Source: Hydrogenophaga taeniospiralis CCUG 15921
Lineage (GTDB): Bacteria > Pseudomonadota > Gammaproteobacteria > Burkholderiales > Burkholderiaceae_C
Direction of reading: 5' to 3'
Assembly: GCF_001592305.1 (NCBI RefSeq)
Contig: NZ_BCWR01000027.1
Location: 1-39,998, forward strand
Length of the DNA: 39,998 nt
This document shows positions 27,432-35,983 of the stretch, piece by piece (the stretch's first letter is position 1; each line of letters opens with the position of its first letter). Both the position numbers and the translations under genes were made by a program. The notes under the pieces are model-generated. The model saw only the letters and a program-made list of their open reading frames with translations, ran no database searches and was not told where the DNA came from.

Positions 27432-28907
27432 ATGTCCGAAGAAAAAAGACAGGACAGCGGCCCGGTGTCCTTTGGCTTGTTCCAGCGTGAGCAGCGCAGC
27501 CTGTTCGGCGAGATCCTGGACTGGATGCTCACGCCGCTGCTGCTGCTGTGGCCGCTGTCACTGGCGCTGACCTGGTTCGTCGCGCAGGGCATTGCCAGCA
27601 AGCCCTTCGATCGCGCCCTCGAATTCAACCTGCAGGCGCTCACGCAGTTCGTGGTCAGCAACGACGGCCGGGTCACGTTCAACCTCACGCCGCAGGCGCG
27701 CGACCTGCTGCGCGCGGACGACAGCGATCTGGTCTATTACCAGGTGCTGGACCCGCGCGGCGATCTCATCAGCGGCGAGAGCGACTTCCCGCTGCCGCGC
27801 GACAACGAAACCCCCGAACCCGGGCGGGTGCTGCTGCGCGACGACATCGTGCGCGGTGACGAGGTGCGGGTGGCCTACACCTGGCTCTCGCGCAACAACA
27901 GCATGCAGCGGCTGGTGCTGATGCAGGTGGCCGAAACCAAGGGCAAGCGCTCCACGCTGGCCACCGAAATCATCAAGGGCGTGATGGTGCCGCAGTTCGT
28001 CATCCTGCCGCTGGCGGTGCTGCTGGTCTGGCTGGCGCTGGTGCGCGGCATCCGCCCGCTCAACGAGCTGGAGCAGCGCATCCGCGCGCGCAAGCCCGAC
28101 GATCTGAGCCCGATCGAAGAGTCGTTCATCCCGCAGGAGGTGGCGCCTCTGGTCTCTTCCATCAACGACCTGCTGACGCGGCTGAAGACCTCGCTGACGA
28201 CGCAGAAACGCTTCCTGGCCGATGCGGCGCACCAGCTCAAGACCCCCCTGGCGGGCCTGCGCATGCAGGCCGAGCTGGCCCAGCGCGAAACCGATCCGGC
28301 GGAAATCCGCGGCTCGCTGCAGCAGATCGCGCGCGCCAGCTCACGCGCCACGCACACCGTGAACCAGTTGCTCGCGCTGGCCCGCGCCGAAACCACGGGC
28401 CGCACCTTGCCCAGCGGCACCGTCGACATGGCGCGGCTGGTCACGGACGTGGTGCGCGACTCGGTACCGCGCGCGATGGAATACGGCATCGACCTGGGCT
28501 ACGAAGGCCCCGAGCAGGTGCCCAAGGAATGCCTGATCGAGGGCAACCCGACCCTGCTCGAAGAGATGGTGCGCAACCTGGTGGACAACGCCATCAACTA
28601 CGCGGGCCGGGGCGGGGTGGTCACGGCACGCATGCTGGTCGACCGCTTCAGCGGCGTGATGATCCTGCAGGTGGAGGACGATGGCCCGGGCATTCCGGAG
28701 AACGAGCGCGAGTTCGTGCTGCAGCCGTTCTACCGGGCGCTGGGCACCAACGTGGACGGCTCCGGCCTGGGGCTGGCCATCGTGCACGAGATCGCCCAGC
28801 AGCACGGCGCCACCGTGCACATGGACGACGCCCAGCCCGGTCGCCCGAAGCCGGGGCTGAGGGCCTCGGTGCGGTTCGCGCCACGCAAGACCGCCCCGCA
28901 GGAATAG
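27432..28907 (+). CDS. Sensor histidine kinase (TctE/QseC-like)
   Basis: 491 residues. One span near 30-55 and another near 187-210 enclose a periplasmic sensor of the 2CSK_N type. A HAMP-like region follows (RGIRPLNELEQRI), then the H-box DAAHQLKTPLAG with H267, the N-box NLVDNAINYA, and G-boxes DDGPGIP and GSGLGLAIV. It phosphorylates the response regulator encoded just upstream. The TctDE family often controls uptake of tricarboxylates, but no transporter gene is next to it here, so the signal is open. Confidence 0.93.
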   Translation: MSEEKRQDSGPVSFGLFQREQRSLFGEILDWMLTPLLLLWPLSLALTWFVAQGIASKPFDRALEFNLQALTQFVVSNDGRVTFNLTPQARDLLRADDSDLVYYQVLDPRGDLISGESDFPLPRDNETPEPGRVLLRDDIVRGDEVRVAYTWLSRNNSMQRLVLMQVAETKGKRSTLATEIIKGVMVPQFVILPLAVLLVWLALVRGIRPLNELEQRIRARKPDDLSPIEESFIPQEVAPLVSSINDLLTRLKTSLTTQKRFLADAAHQLKTPLAGLRMQAELAQRETDPAEIRGSLQQIARASSRATHTVNQLLALARAETTGRTLPSGTVDMARLVTDVVRDSVPRAMEYGIDLGYEGPEQVPKECLIEGNPTLLEEMVRNLVDNAINYAGRGGVVTARMLVDRFSGVMILQVEDDGPGIPENEREFVLQPFYRALGTNVDGSGLGLAIVHEIAQQHGATVHMDDAQPGRPKPGLRASVRFAPRKTAPQE

Positions 28908-28932
28908 GGTCCGCGGCTCAGCGCGGCGGGGG

Positions 28933-31902
28933 TCATTCCAGGTGATTGCCCACGATGCCGGCGATCTCGAACATCGTGACCTGGTCCTTGCCGAACACCG
29001 GTCGCAGCTTGGCGTCGGCGTTCACGCGGCGCTTGTCCGCCGCGTCCTGCAGACCGTGGGCCTTGATGTAGTCCCACAGCTTCTTCACCACCTCGGGGCG
29101 CGAGACGGCGCCTTCGCCGATCACGGCCGCCAGCGCGGCGCTGGGCTGTTTTCCACTGGCCGCTGTGGTCTTGCGGGGCGCCTTGGGGGTCTTCACCACG
29201 GGCGTCTTTTTGGCCGCGGCTTTCTTCGCCGGCGCCGCCTTCTTGGCCGGAGCGGCCTTGCCGGCGGGCGCGCGCGCGGGTGCTCCGGTGGCTGTCTTGC
29301 GCGGCGGAAATTTGCTGGTGCGCGGTTCGAACTCGAAGTTCACCTTGCCCGCTTCCTTGTCCCAGGCCAGGAAGGCCTTGAAGGCGCGGCGCGTGCGCAT
29401 GGAGACGAACTTGTCGAGCAGGTCCGTCTTGCCGGTTTCCAGCAGTTTCTGCATCTGCTCGCGCGCCACCGGCTGCTGCAGGATGATCTTGCCGCTCTTG
29501 AAATCGCAAGTCGGCGTGGCCTGCGCCATCGTGGGCACCGACTTTTCGCAGACGTAGTTGGCGCCGTGTTCGTGCACCGGACTGCCGCACTTGGGGCAGG
29601 CACCGAGCGACTCGCTGCCGGTGAAATCGACCAGCTCGCCGGTCTCTTCGTTCTTCTTGTCGTCGCCGAAGTCGAACTCGAGCTTCCAGTTCTGGTCTTC
29701 TTCGCTGAACTTGATGACGATCTCGGCCACGAAAGGCCAGCCCGCCTTGGAACGGAAGCCTTCGAGCGGGCCGATCTTCTTGTCACGCAGCAGGGTTTCG
29801 GCTTCTTCGGGCTCGAAGGTGCGGCCGGCCGGCGACTTGCCGAACGAGAAGCCGCAGCCCTCGCTGTTGCCGTCGGCGCCGGTGCAGCCGTAACGGCGGT
29901 AGTTTTCCTTCACCACGCCGCCGCAGTTGGGGCAGGGCGTCTGCAGGGTGGCGTAGTTGCCGGGGATGGTGTCGCGGTCGTATTCCTTGGCCTTCTTCAC
30001 CATGCGCTCGGTCATGGCGGCGATCTCGCCCATGAAGGCGGCGCGGCTGAGCTTGCCGTGCTCCATCTGCGCGAGTTTGTATTCCCACTCGCCGGTGAGC
30101 TCGGGCTTGGAGAGTTCTTCCACGCCCAGACCGCGCAGCAGCGTCATGAGCTGGAAGGCCTTGGCCGTGGGAATGATCTCGCGGCCTTCGCGCAACATGT
30201 ATTTTTCGGTCAGCAGGCCTTCGATGATGGCCGCGCGCGTGGCCGGGGTGCCCAGGCCCTTCTCCTGCATCGCTTCGCGCAGCTCGTCGTCGTCCACCAG
30301 CTTGCCCGCACCTTCCATGGCGCCCAGCAGCGTGGCTTCGCTGTAGCGGGCGGGGGGCTTGGTCTTCAGGCCTTTGGTTTCCACCGATTCGGTGCGCACG
30401 GTCTCGCCTTCGCGCACCGGCACCAGGTTCTGCCCCTTGTCGCCCTCTTTGGCATCCACCACGTCTTCGGCGGCTTCCTTGCCATACACGGCCATCCAGC
30501 CCGGTTTGACCAGCACCTTGCCTTCGGTCTTGAAGTGGTGATTGACCACAGACGTGATGCGCGTGGTCACCATGAATTCGGCGCTCGGGAAGAACACCGC
30601 CAGGAAACGGCGCACCACCAGGTCGTAGAGCTTCTGTTCGGCTTCGCTCAGGCCGCTCGGCGCCTGCAAGGTCGGGATGATGGCGAAGTGGTCCGACACC
30701 TTGCTGTTGTCGAAGATGCGTTTGCTCGGGCGGATGTAGCCGCCGTCGAGCGCGGTCCGGGCGTGCGGTGCCAGGTGCTTCATGCCGCTGCCGGCCAGCA
30801 TCTCGAAGGTCTGCTTCACCGTGGGCAGGTAGTCCTCGGGCAGGGCGCGTGAATCGGTCCGCGGGTAGGTCAGGGCCTTGTGGCGCTCGTAGAGGCTTTG
30901 CGCGAGCTGCAGCGTGGTCTTGGCCGAGAAGCCGAAGCGGCCGTTGGCCTCGCGCTGCAGGCTGGTCAGGTCGTACAGCAGGCCGCTGGCCTGGGTCGTC
31001 GGTTTGCTTTCTTCCTTGACGCTGGCGGCCTTGCCGCGCACCGCGTCGGCGATCGCCAGGGCTTCGCGCTGGCTCCAGACGCGGTCGGCGCGCTGCTCCA
31101 GGTCGGCGTCTTCGCCGGTGGGTTTCTTGAAGGCCGGGTCGAACCACTTGCCCGGGTACTCGCCGGCCTCGGCCAGGAAGCTGGCGTGGATCTCCCAGTA
31201 GTCGCGGCTGCGGTGGGCACGGATCTTTTCCTCGCGCTCGACCACGATGGACAGCGTGGGCGTCTGCACCCGGCCGACCGTGGTGAGGAAGAAGCCGCCG
31301 TCGCGCGAGTTGAACGCGGTCATGGCGCGCGTGCCGTTGATGCCGACCATCCAGTCGGCCTCGGATCGGCTGCGCGCCGCGTCGGCCAGACCCTGCATCT
31401 GCGCGTCGCTGCGCAGGTGCTCGAAGCCGTCGCGGATGGCCGCGGGCGTCATGGACTGCAGCCACAGGCGCTGCACCGGTTTGCCCAGGGTCTGGTAGGC
31501 CCCCCCCTTGAAACCGCCGGCGTACTGCTCGATCAGGCGGAAGATCAGTTCGCCCTCGCGGCCCGCGTCACAGGCGTTGATGAGGCGGGCCACGTCCTTG
31601 CGCTTGGCCAGACGGACCACTGCGCTCAACCGCGACTTGGTCTTGTCGATCGGCTTCAACTCAAAGTAGGGCGGCAGCACCGGCAGATGGGCAAAGCTCC
31701 ACTTGCCACGCTTGACGTCGAATTCCTCGGGCGCGGCGATCTCCACCAGGTGGCCCACGGCCGAGGTGACCACGTACTGGTCGTTCTCGAAGTGATCGTC
31801 GTGCTTGTCGAACTTGCCCGCGACCGGGGTGAGCGCACGCACGATGTCCTGGGCCACGGACGGCTTCTCGGCGATGACCAGCGTTTTGGCGTTGCTTGCC
31901 AT
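28933..31902 (-). CDS. topB: DNA topoisomerase III with C-terminal Lys/Ala-rich linker and SWIB domain
   Basis: 989 residues from ATG 31902, which fits the family start (KTLVIAEKPSVAQDI); an ATG at 31944 in the same frame is possible. The Toprim part includes DAGREGELIFR, and the active Tyr is Y346 in LTYPRTDS. Two C-terminal zinc-ribbon motifs (CPNCGGVV... and CPKCGSPVHEHG...C) come before a linker made of Lys, Ala and Pro (KAAPAKKAAPAKKAAAKK). The last 85 residues form a SWIB/MDM2-like domain (VVKKLWDYIKAHGLQD, FGKDQVTMFEI). It relaxes and decatenates DNA through single-strand breaks. The histone-H1-like linker and SWIB domain are unlike E. coli TopB but occur in Burkholderiales. A SET-domain gene is divergent from it. 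Confidence 0.93.
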   Translation of the reverse strand: MASNAKTLVIAEKPSVAQDIVRALTPVAGKFDKHDDHFENDQYVVTSAVGHLVEIAAPEEFDVKRGKWSFAHLPVLPPYFELKPIDKTKSRLSAVVRLAKRKDVARLINACDAGREGELIFRLIEQYAGGFKGGAYQTLGKPVQRLWLQSMTPAAIRDGFEHLRSDAQMQGLADAARSRSEADWMVGINGTRAMTAFNSRDGGFFLTTVGRVQTPTLSIVVEREEKIRAHRSRDYWEIHASFLAEAGEYPGKWFDPAFKKPTGEDADLEQRADRVWSQREALAIADAVRGKAASVKEESKPTTQASGLLYDLTSLQREANGRFGFSAKTTLQLAQSLYERHKALTYPRTDSRALPEDYLPTVKQTFEMLAGSGMKHLAPHARTALDGGYIRPSKRIFDNSKVSDHFAIIPTLQAPSGLSEAEQKLYDLVVRRFLAVFFPSAEFMVTTRITSVVNHHFKTEGKVLVKPGWMAVYGKEAAEDVVDAKEGDKGQNLVPVREGETVRTESVETKGLKTKPPARYSEATLLGAMEGAGKLVDDDELREAMQEKGLGTPATRAAIIEGLLTEKYMLREGREIIPTAKAFQLMTLLRGLGVEELSKPELTGEWEYKLAQMEHGKLSRAAFMGEIAAMTERMVKKAKEYDRDTIPGNYATLQTPCPNCGGVVKENYRRYGCTGADGNSEGCGFSFGKSPAGRTFEPEEAETLLRDKKIGPLEGFRSKAGWPFVAEIVIKFSEEDQNWKLEFDFGDDKKNEETGELVDFTGSESLGACPKCGSPVHEHGANYVCEKSVPTMAQATPTCDFKSGKIILQQPVAREQMQKLLETGKTDLLDKFVSMRTRRAFKAFLAWDKEAGKVNFEFEPRTSKFPPRKTATGAPARAPAGKAAPAKKAAPAKKAAAKKTPVVKTPKAPRKTTAASGKQPSAALAAVIGEGAVSRPEVVKKLWDYIKAHGLQDAADKRRVNADAKLRPVFGKDQVTMFEIAGIVGNHLE

Positions 31903-31960
31903 ATTGGCATTGCTCGCCGTTTTGGCGAAACCTTCGGTTTTCATCTCTACAATCAACTTT

Positions 31961-32009
31961 CACGCGCGCATGCACGCGCACACATGGGTACGCACACACA
32001 CGCGCGCAC
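31961..32009. repeat. Alternating purine-pyrimidine tract (potential Z-DNA) between topB and SET gene
   Basis: Bases 31961-31986 (26 bp) and 31989-32009 (21 bp) are perfect CA/CG/TG-type alternations with only two bases between them. They fill most of the divergent region between topB and the SET-domain gene. Such tracts can flip to Z-DNA under negative supercoiling. Confidence 0.8.
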
Positions 32010-32042
32010 CTGCATGAAACAACCTTACCAAAATTTTTGTCT

Positions 32043-32588
32043 GTGACGAAAACCCCCGGTTTCGCTGAAAACCCCCGCCCGTCGCGCCCCGCGTCCGCCA
32101 ATAAGGAGCCCGCCACGGGCAGCCGCCGCATCCAGACGCGCCGCTCGGGCGTGCACGGCAAGGGCGTCTATGCCGTGGTGGATCTGGCCGAGGGCGAGAC
32201 CCTGATCGAATACGTGGGCGAGATCATCACCTGGGACGAGGCCCTGCGCCGCCACCCGCACGACCCCAGCGACCCGAACCACACCTTCTACTTCCACATC
32301 GACGAAGACCACGTGATCGACGCCAAGGTGGGCGGCAACTCCTCGCGCTGGATCAACCACAGCTGCCAGCCCAACTGCGAGGCCGAGGTGGACGATGGCC
32401 GGGTGTTCATCCGGGCCCAGCGCAACATTGCCGCGGGCGAAGAGCTGTTCTACGACTACGGCCTGGTGATCGACGAGCCCTACACCCCGAAGCTCAAGGC
32501 CGAGTACCCGTGCTGGTGCGGCGCGCCCCGCTGCCGCGGCACGCTGCTGGCGCCCAAACGGGCTGGCAAAGCGTCGAAGCTAGGATGA
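32043..32588 (+). CDS. SET-domain protein-lysine methyltransferase
   Basis: 181 residues from GTG 32043; the frame has no ATG between this point and the upstream antisense region, so GTG is the best start. SET motifs are RRSGVHGKGVYA, LIEYVGEIITWDEA, RWINHSCQPNCEA (the AdoMet- and Lys-binding NHSC) and GEELFYDYG with the catalytic Tyr. A post-SET-like Cys cluster (CWCGAPRCRGTL) is present at the end. It would transfer methyl groups from AdoMet to a protein lysine. The target is unknown; the Lys-rich tail of the adjacent TopB is a candidate. A 10-codon frame (ATG 32014, stop TGA 32044-32046) overlaps the GTG. An extragenic repeat starts right after its stop. Confidence 0.85.
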   Translation: MTKTPGFAENPRPSRPASANKEPATGSRRIQTRRSGVHGKGVYAVVDLAEGETLIEYVGEIITWDEALRRHPHDPSDPNHTFYFHIDEDHVIDAKVGGNSSRWINHSCQPNCEAEVDDGRVFIRAQRNIAAGEELFYDYGLVIDEPYTPKLKAEYPCWCGAPRCRGTLLAPKRAGKASKLG

Positions 32589-32671
32589 CCCCCCTGCGCC
32601 GCTTCGCGTCTTTCCCCCTGAGGGGGGACAACACCAGCGCTCCGGCAAAGCCGGTTGCGCGGTGTTCTGGG
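32589..32671 (+). repeat. Dispersed extragenic repeat, copy 2
   Basis: It starts directly after the SET-gene TGA. Shared blocks with 27279-27364 in the same order: C-run then GCGCCG, CCCCTGAGGGGGG hairpin, CAACRCSAGCG, CCGGCAAAGCCGGTT and GTTCTGGG. It ends 22 bases before birA. Confidence 0.75.
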
Positions 32672-32693
32672 CTGCAGGTACGTCTCTCCGGTC

Positions 32694-33494
32694 ATGTCTG
32701 ACCTACTCGCCCACGTCGAATCGGTCTGGCAGGCGGTCGTGCCCGACCTGCCGGGTTTCACCGTCGAGGTGCTGCCCAGCATCGATTCCACCAACACCGA
32801 GCTCATGCGCCGCGCGCGTGCAGGCGCCATGGACCCCGTGCTGCTGGCCGCCGAACAACAGACCGCCGGGCGCGGGCGTCTGGGCAAGGCCTGGCACAGC
32901 CGGGCCGGTCAGTCGCTCACCTTTTCATTGGCACTGCCGCTGGCACCGGCCGATTGGTCGGGCCTCTCGCTCACCGTGGGGGTGAGCCTGGCCGAGAGCC
33001 TGCACCCCGACGTGCGCCTGAAGTGGCCCAACGACCTCTGGCTGCACGAGCGCAAGCTCGGCGGCATCCTGGTCGAGACGGCCGGCACCGGTGACAGCGC
33101 CACCGCTCGCCGCACGGTGGTCGTGGGCGTGGGTATCAACATCGCCCGGCCCGAGAGCGCGGCCGTGGGTGCATTGGCGGGTGCACCGAATGCGCTGCCC
33201 CCGGTGGCACCGGCCGGACTGGCCGAGGTGCTGGTCGGGGTCACGGTCGGCGAGGCGCTGGAACGCGTCGCGCCCGCCCTGGTGCGCGACGTGCAGCGCT
33301 TCGAGCGCGAGGGGTTCGCGCCGTTTGCGGCGCGCTTCGCACGCCGCGATGCCCTCAGCGGCCGCGCCGTGCGTTTGTCCGACGGCGTCGAAGGCATGGC
33401 CGAGGGGGTCAGCCGCCAGGGGGCCCTGCAGGTGCTGACGCCACAGGGCCTGCGCGAAGTCACCAGCGCCGAAGTGAGCGTGCGGCCATGCTGA
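32694..33494 (+). CDS. birA: Biotin--[acetyl-CoA-carboxylase] ligase, monofunctional
   Basis: 266 residues from ATG 32694; a TTG at 32655 is in frame but lies in the extragenic repeat. Biotin-AMP site motifs are DSTNTELMR (31-39), GRGRLGKAW (59-67) and LKWPNDLWL, with KLGGILVET following. There is no N-terminal HTH, so it is a ligase only and not a bio repressor. The C-terminal cap is present. It attaches biotin to carboxylase carrier proteins. The next gene overlaps its end by 7 bases. Confidence 0.93.
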   Translation: MSDLLAHVESVWQAVVPDLPGFTVEVLPSIDSTNTELMRRARAGAMDPVLLAAEQQTAGRGRLGKAWHSRAGQSLTFSLALPLAPADWSGLSLTVGVSLAESLHPDVRLKWPNDLWLHERKLGGILVETAGTGDSATARRTVVVGVGINIARPESAAVGALAGAPNALPPVAPAGLAEVLVGVTVGEALERVAPALVRDVQRFEREGFAPFAARFARRDALSGRAVRLSDGVEGMAEGVSRQGALQVLTPQGLREVTSAEVSVRPC

Positions 33495-34309
33495 GAGCGG
33501 CGGCCATCCTCCTGCTGCTCGCCAACCTAGCCTATTTCGCCTGGACGCAAGGCCATCTGGAGGCGCTCGGTCTGGTGCCCCAGGAGCAGCGTGAACCCGA
33601 ACGCCTGCAGGCGCAGGTTCAGCCCCAGACGCTGCGCCTGCTCAACGGGCCGCGTGCGGTGGAGCCAGCGCCGCCACCGGAACCGGTGCAGACGGCGGCG
33701 CCCGGCCCGGACGTGGCAGGCACCGGCGCCGAGGCGCCCGCCACACCACCCGAACCCACTGCGGCGCCAGCCACCGAGGCACCGGCGCCGGTCGCAGAGG
33801 TTCCGGCCAATCCCATCCCGCCCGCGCCACCCCCCCCTGTTGCCCAAACGCCGGAGACCACAGCCTGCTGGCAGGCCGGCGGCTTCACCGAGGCCCAGAC
33901 CGAGGCGCTGCGCACCGCCCTGGGCCAGCTCGACCTGCCGCGCAGCTGGCAGTTCATCGAAGCCCGCAGCGGCGGGCGCTGGATCGTTTACATGGGCCGC
34001 TACGACAACCAGGAGCAGGTGGAGCGCAAGAAGGCCGAGCTGCGTGAGCTGAAGGTCTCCTTCCGCGAGCTGTCGGCCGCCGGCCTGGGCCCCGGCCTGG
34101 CGCTGGGCACCTACTCCAGCGAAGCGGCGGCCGAGAAGGCCCTGGCCGACATCGTCCGCACCGGCGTGCGCACGGCCCGGGTCGCGCAGGAGCGCGCCGA
34201 GTCGAGCAGCTTCACGCTGCGCCTGCCCCGCATCACCCCCACGCAGCGCACTGCCGTGGCCGGGCTGAGCCCCCTGTTGGCGGGCCGGCCGCTCAAGCGC
34301 TGCAACTGA
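33488..34309 (+). CDS. SPOR-domain membrane protein
   Basis: 273 residues. One N-terminal span (AAAILLLLANLAYFAW, about 4-19) is followed by a Pro/Ala-rich linker (about 55-125). A C-terminal SPOR-like domain from about 130 to 245 contains ACWQAGGFTEAQTEALR, WIVYMGRYDNQEQVERK and LALGTYSSEAAAEKALADI. SPOR domains bind glycan strands without stem peptides at division sites. The role in this bacterium is likely in the cell envelope. It overlaps birA by 7 bases and so shares its transcript, an arrangement common in the order. Confidence 0.85.
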   Translation: MLRAAAILLLLANLAYFAWTQGHLEALGLVPQEQREPERLQAQVQPQTLRLLNGPRAVEPAPPPEPVQTAAPGPDVAGTGAEAPATPPEPTAAPATEAPAPVAEVPANPIPPAPPPPVAQTPETTACWQAGGFTEAQTEALRTALGQLDLPRSWQFIEARSGGRWIVYMGRYDNQEQVERKKAELRELKVSFRELSAAGLGPGLALGTYSSEAAAEKALADIVRTGVRTARVAQERAESSSFTLRLPRITPTQRTAVAGLSPLLAGRPLKRCN

Positions 34310-34312
34310 GCC

Positions 34313-35236
34313 TCAACGGACCACCTTCACCGGCAGCGCCTGCGCCCGCTGCCCCTCAAACCAGTCCAGGGCGTCGTTCCACAGCGGTCGAGCCCGGGGG
34401 CGGAAGTAACCCATGTGGCCGATGGCCCCCAGGCCGGCGCGGCGCGGGTCGATGCTCACGGCGCGCACCGCGGTGTTGCGGTAGCCGGCCATGAAGGCGT
34501 CGCGCGAGGCCGGGGGCGCCCAGGCGTCGTCGAGCGCGTTGACCGCCACGATGGGAAAGCGCACGTCATCGAAGCGCTCGGTGACGGCCTGCATGTGGGG
34601 GTCGTCGAAGAAATAGCGCGGGTAGTTGCACCACCGGCGCCACTGGCGGTACACGTCCAGCGGCAGGTCTTCGCCCATGCCCAGCCGGCTCCAGGGCAGG
34701 TACCCGGCCGCGCGCGTCCACACCGGCCCGAGCACGCGCCACAAGAAAAGCACCCGCAGCCGCTCCAGCGGCGGCATCCAGCCGTGCCAGCCGGCGCCGG
34801 TGGCAAAGGTGTAGGCACCGTCCACCGCGCTGGGGTCGGGCAGCAGCCCGAGCGCGTGGCCGCCGTAGGAGTGGCCCACCAGGTACAGCGGCACGCCGTC
34901 CAGACGCATCGCCTCGACACCGGCGGCCAGATCGAGCCGGCCCCAGTCCAGGTAGTCCATGCGAAAGCCCTTGAGCGTGGCCGGCGCCGACTGGCCGATG
35001 CCCCGGTAGTCCAGGGTGAGCACGTCAAAACCCCGCTGCGCCGCGTGTTCCGCAAAGCGCCGGTAGAAGCCCTGGGGCACACCGGTGGCGCCGCCCACCA
35101 CCAAGTGTGCGCGCGGTGGCGTGGGGCTCCTGAAACGGTGGGCCACCAGCGGGTAACCATCGGCCGCCCGCAGGCTCAGGCGCTCGCCGGCCACGGGGGA
35201 TGCCGCAGAGGCGTCCAGGTCAACAGATGAGGACAT
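34313..35236 (-). CDS. Alpha/beta-hydrolase
   Basis: 307 residues. The nucleophile elbow is GHSYGG with S123. The oxyanion region is VVGGATGVPQGFYRR, the third-acid candidate is in NALDDAWAPP, and the catalytic His is in GHMGYF near 278. No signal peptide is seen. The exact substrate cannot be told. It starts 4 bases after the stop of a TetR-type regulator and is therefore probably its target, so it may act on the compound sensed by the regulator. Confidence 0.88.
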   Translation of the reverse strand: MSSSVDLDASAASPVAGERLSLRAADGYPLVAHRFRSPTPPRAHLVVGGATGVPQGFYRRFAEHAAQRGFDVLTLDYRGIGQSAPATLKGFRMDYLDWGRLDLAAGVEAMRLDGVPLYLVGHSYGGHALGLLPDPSAVDGAYTFATGAGWHGWMPPLERLRVLFLWRVLGPVWTRAAGYLPWSRLGMGEDLPLDVYRQWRRWCNYPRYFFDDPHMQAVTERFDDVRFPIVAVNALDDAWAPPASRDAFMAGYRNTAVRAVSIDPRRAGLGAIGHMGYFRPRARPLWNDALDWFEGQRAQALPVKVVR

Positions 35237-35240
35237 GGAA

Positions 35241-35852
35241 TCAGGCTCCTTCAGAAGAGGCGAGCGCGCCGGGCGACCGCGCCGACAGCAGGGCCAGCAA
35301 GCTCATCGTGGCCTGCTGGATCGGTTCGCTGCTCTGCGCCACGCGGGCCTGCAGCAGTCCGCCTTCGTAGGCGGCCACGATGAGGGCGGCCAAGCCCTGC
35401 GCCTGCGCGCGCGGCTCGCCGGCCCGCTCCAGCGCCTGGGCGATGCGTTCGCGCACGCGGGTGAACGCCCGGGCCAGTGCTTCGCGCAGCGCGGCGTCCT
35501 GGGCCGTGCTCTCCAGCGCCACCGTGGCCAACGGGCAGCCGGACTCGAAGCCGCTGTCCTGCAACCGGGCGGTGGCGCCGCCGACCCAGCGGCGCAGGGC
35601 GTCGAGCGGGTCGGGCGTGGCGGCCAGCAGGGCGTCGAGCCCACGCAGCATGCGGTCCACCACCGCGTCGATCGCCGCGATCGCCAGCTCGGTCTTGCCG
35701 CCGGGGAAGTGGTGGTAGAGCACGCCCTTGGGCGCCCCGGCCTGCTGCAGCAACTCGGTCAGACCGATGCCGTGCAGGCCACGGCGGCGCAGCGCGTCGG
35801 TCATGGCGGCGATGAGGCGTTCGCGGGTGCCTGGGGTGGAAACGTCGGACAT
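35241..35852 (-). CDS. TetR-family regulator (LmrA/YxaF-type)
   Basis: 203 residues. The HTH covers about 28-50 (GIGLTELLQQAGAPKGVLYHHF in two parts), with the PKGVLYHHFPGGK signature of the YxaF/LmrA/NemR side of the family. The C-terminal ligand domain keeps ESGCPLATVALE. A perfect palindromic operator lies 12 bases upstream, so it probably represses itself and the hydrolase gene that follows. No ligand can be read from the sequence. Confidence 0.92.
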   Translation of the reverse strand: MSDVSTPGTRERLIAAMTDALRRRGLHGIGLTELLQQAGAPKGVLYHHFPGGKTELAIAAIDAVVDRMLRGLDALLAATPDPLDALRRWVGGATARLQDSGFESGCPLATVALESTAQDAALREALARAFTRVRERIAQALERAGEPRAQAQGLAALIVAAYEGGLLQARVAQSSEPIQQATMSLLALLSARSPGALASSEGA

Positions 35853-35864
35853 GGCGCGAATCTA

Positions 35865-35880
35865 TAGACCGGTCGGTCTA
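35865..35880. promoter_or_regulatory. TetR-type operator
   Basis: TAGACCG-GT-CGGTCTA is a perfect dyad with a 2-base centre, 12 bases upstream of the tetR-type ATG. It is very close to TAGACCGACCGGTCTA, the operator known for E. coli NemR and similar proteins, and thus fits this regulator's family. Confidence 0.85.
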
Positions 35881-35934
35881 GTGTCAAGTGCCATGTTGTC
35901 GCCTGTGTTCACACCCCCCGATGAACACCGTCAG

Positions 35935-35972
35935 CCCAACAAAAAAGCGCCCGAAGGCGCTTTTTTGTTGGG
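35935..35972. terminator. Bidirectional terminator after gap
   Basis: GCGCC (35947-35951) and GGCGC (35956-35960) pair around CGAA, flanked by six A and six T. Outer CCCAAC and GTTGGG extend the pairing to the whole 38 bases. It lies 11 bases past the gap stop on the minus strand. Confidence 0.92.
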
Positions 35973-35983
35973 GGAGACCGGTA

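Noticed and set aside
30880..32046. Long plus-strand frame ending at 32046 as a gene
   Set aside because: It is antisense to topB; only the last 33 bases were kept as a possible short frame.
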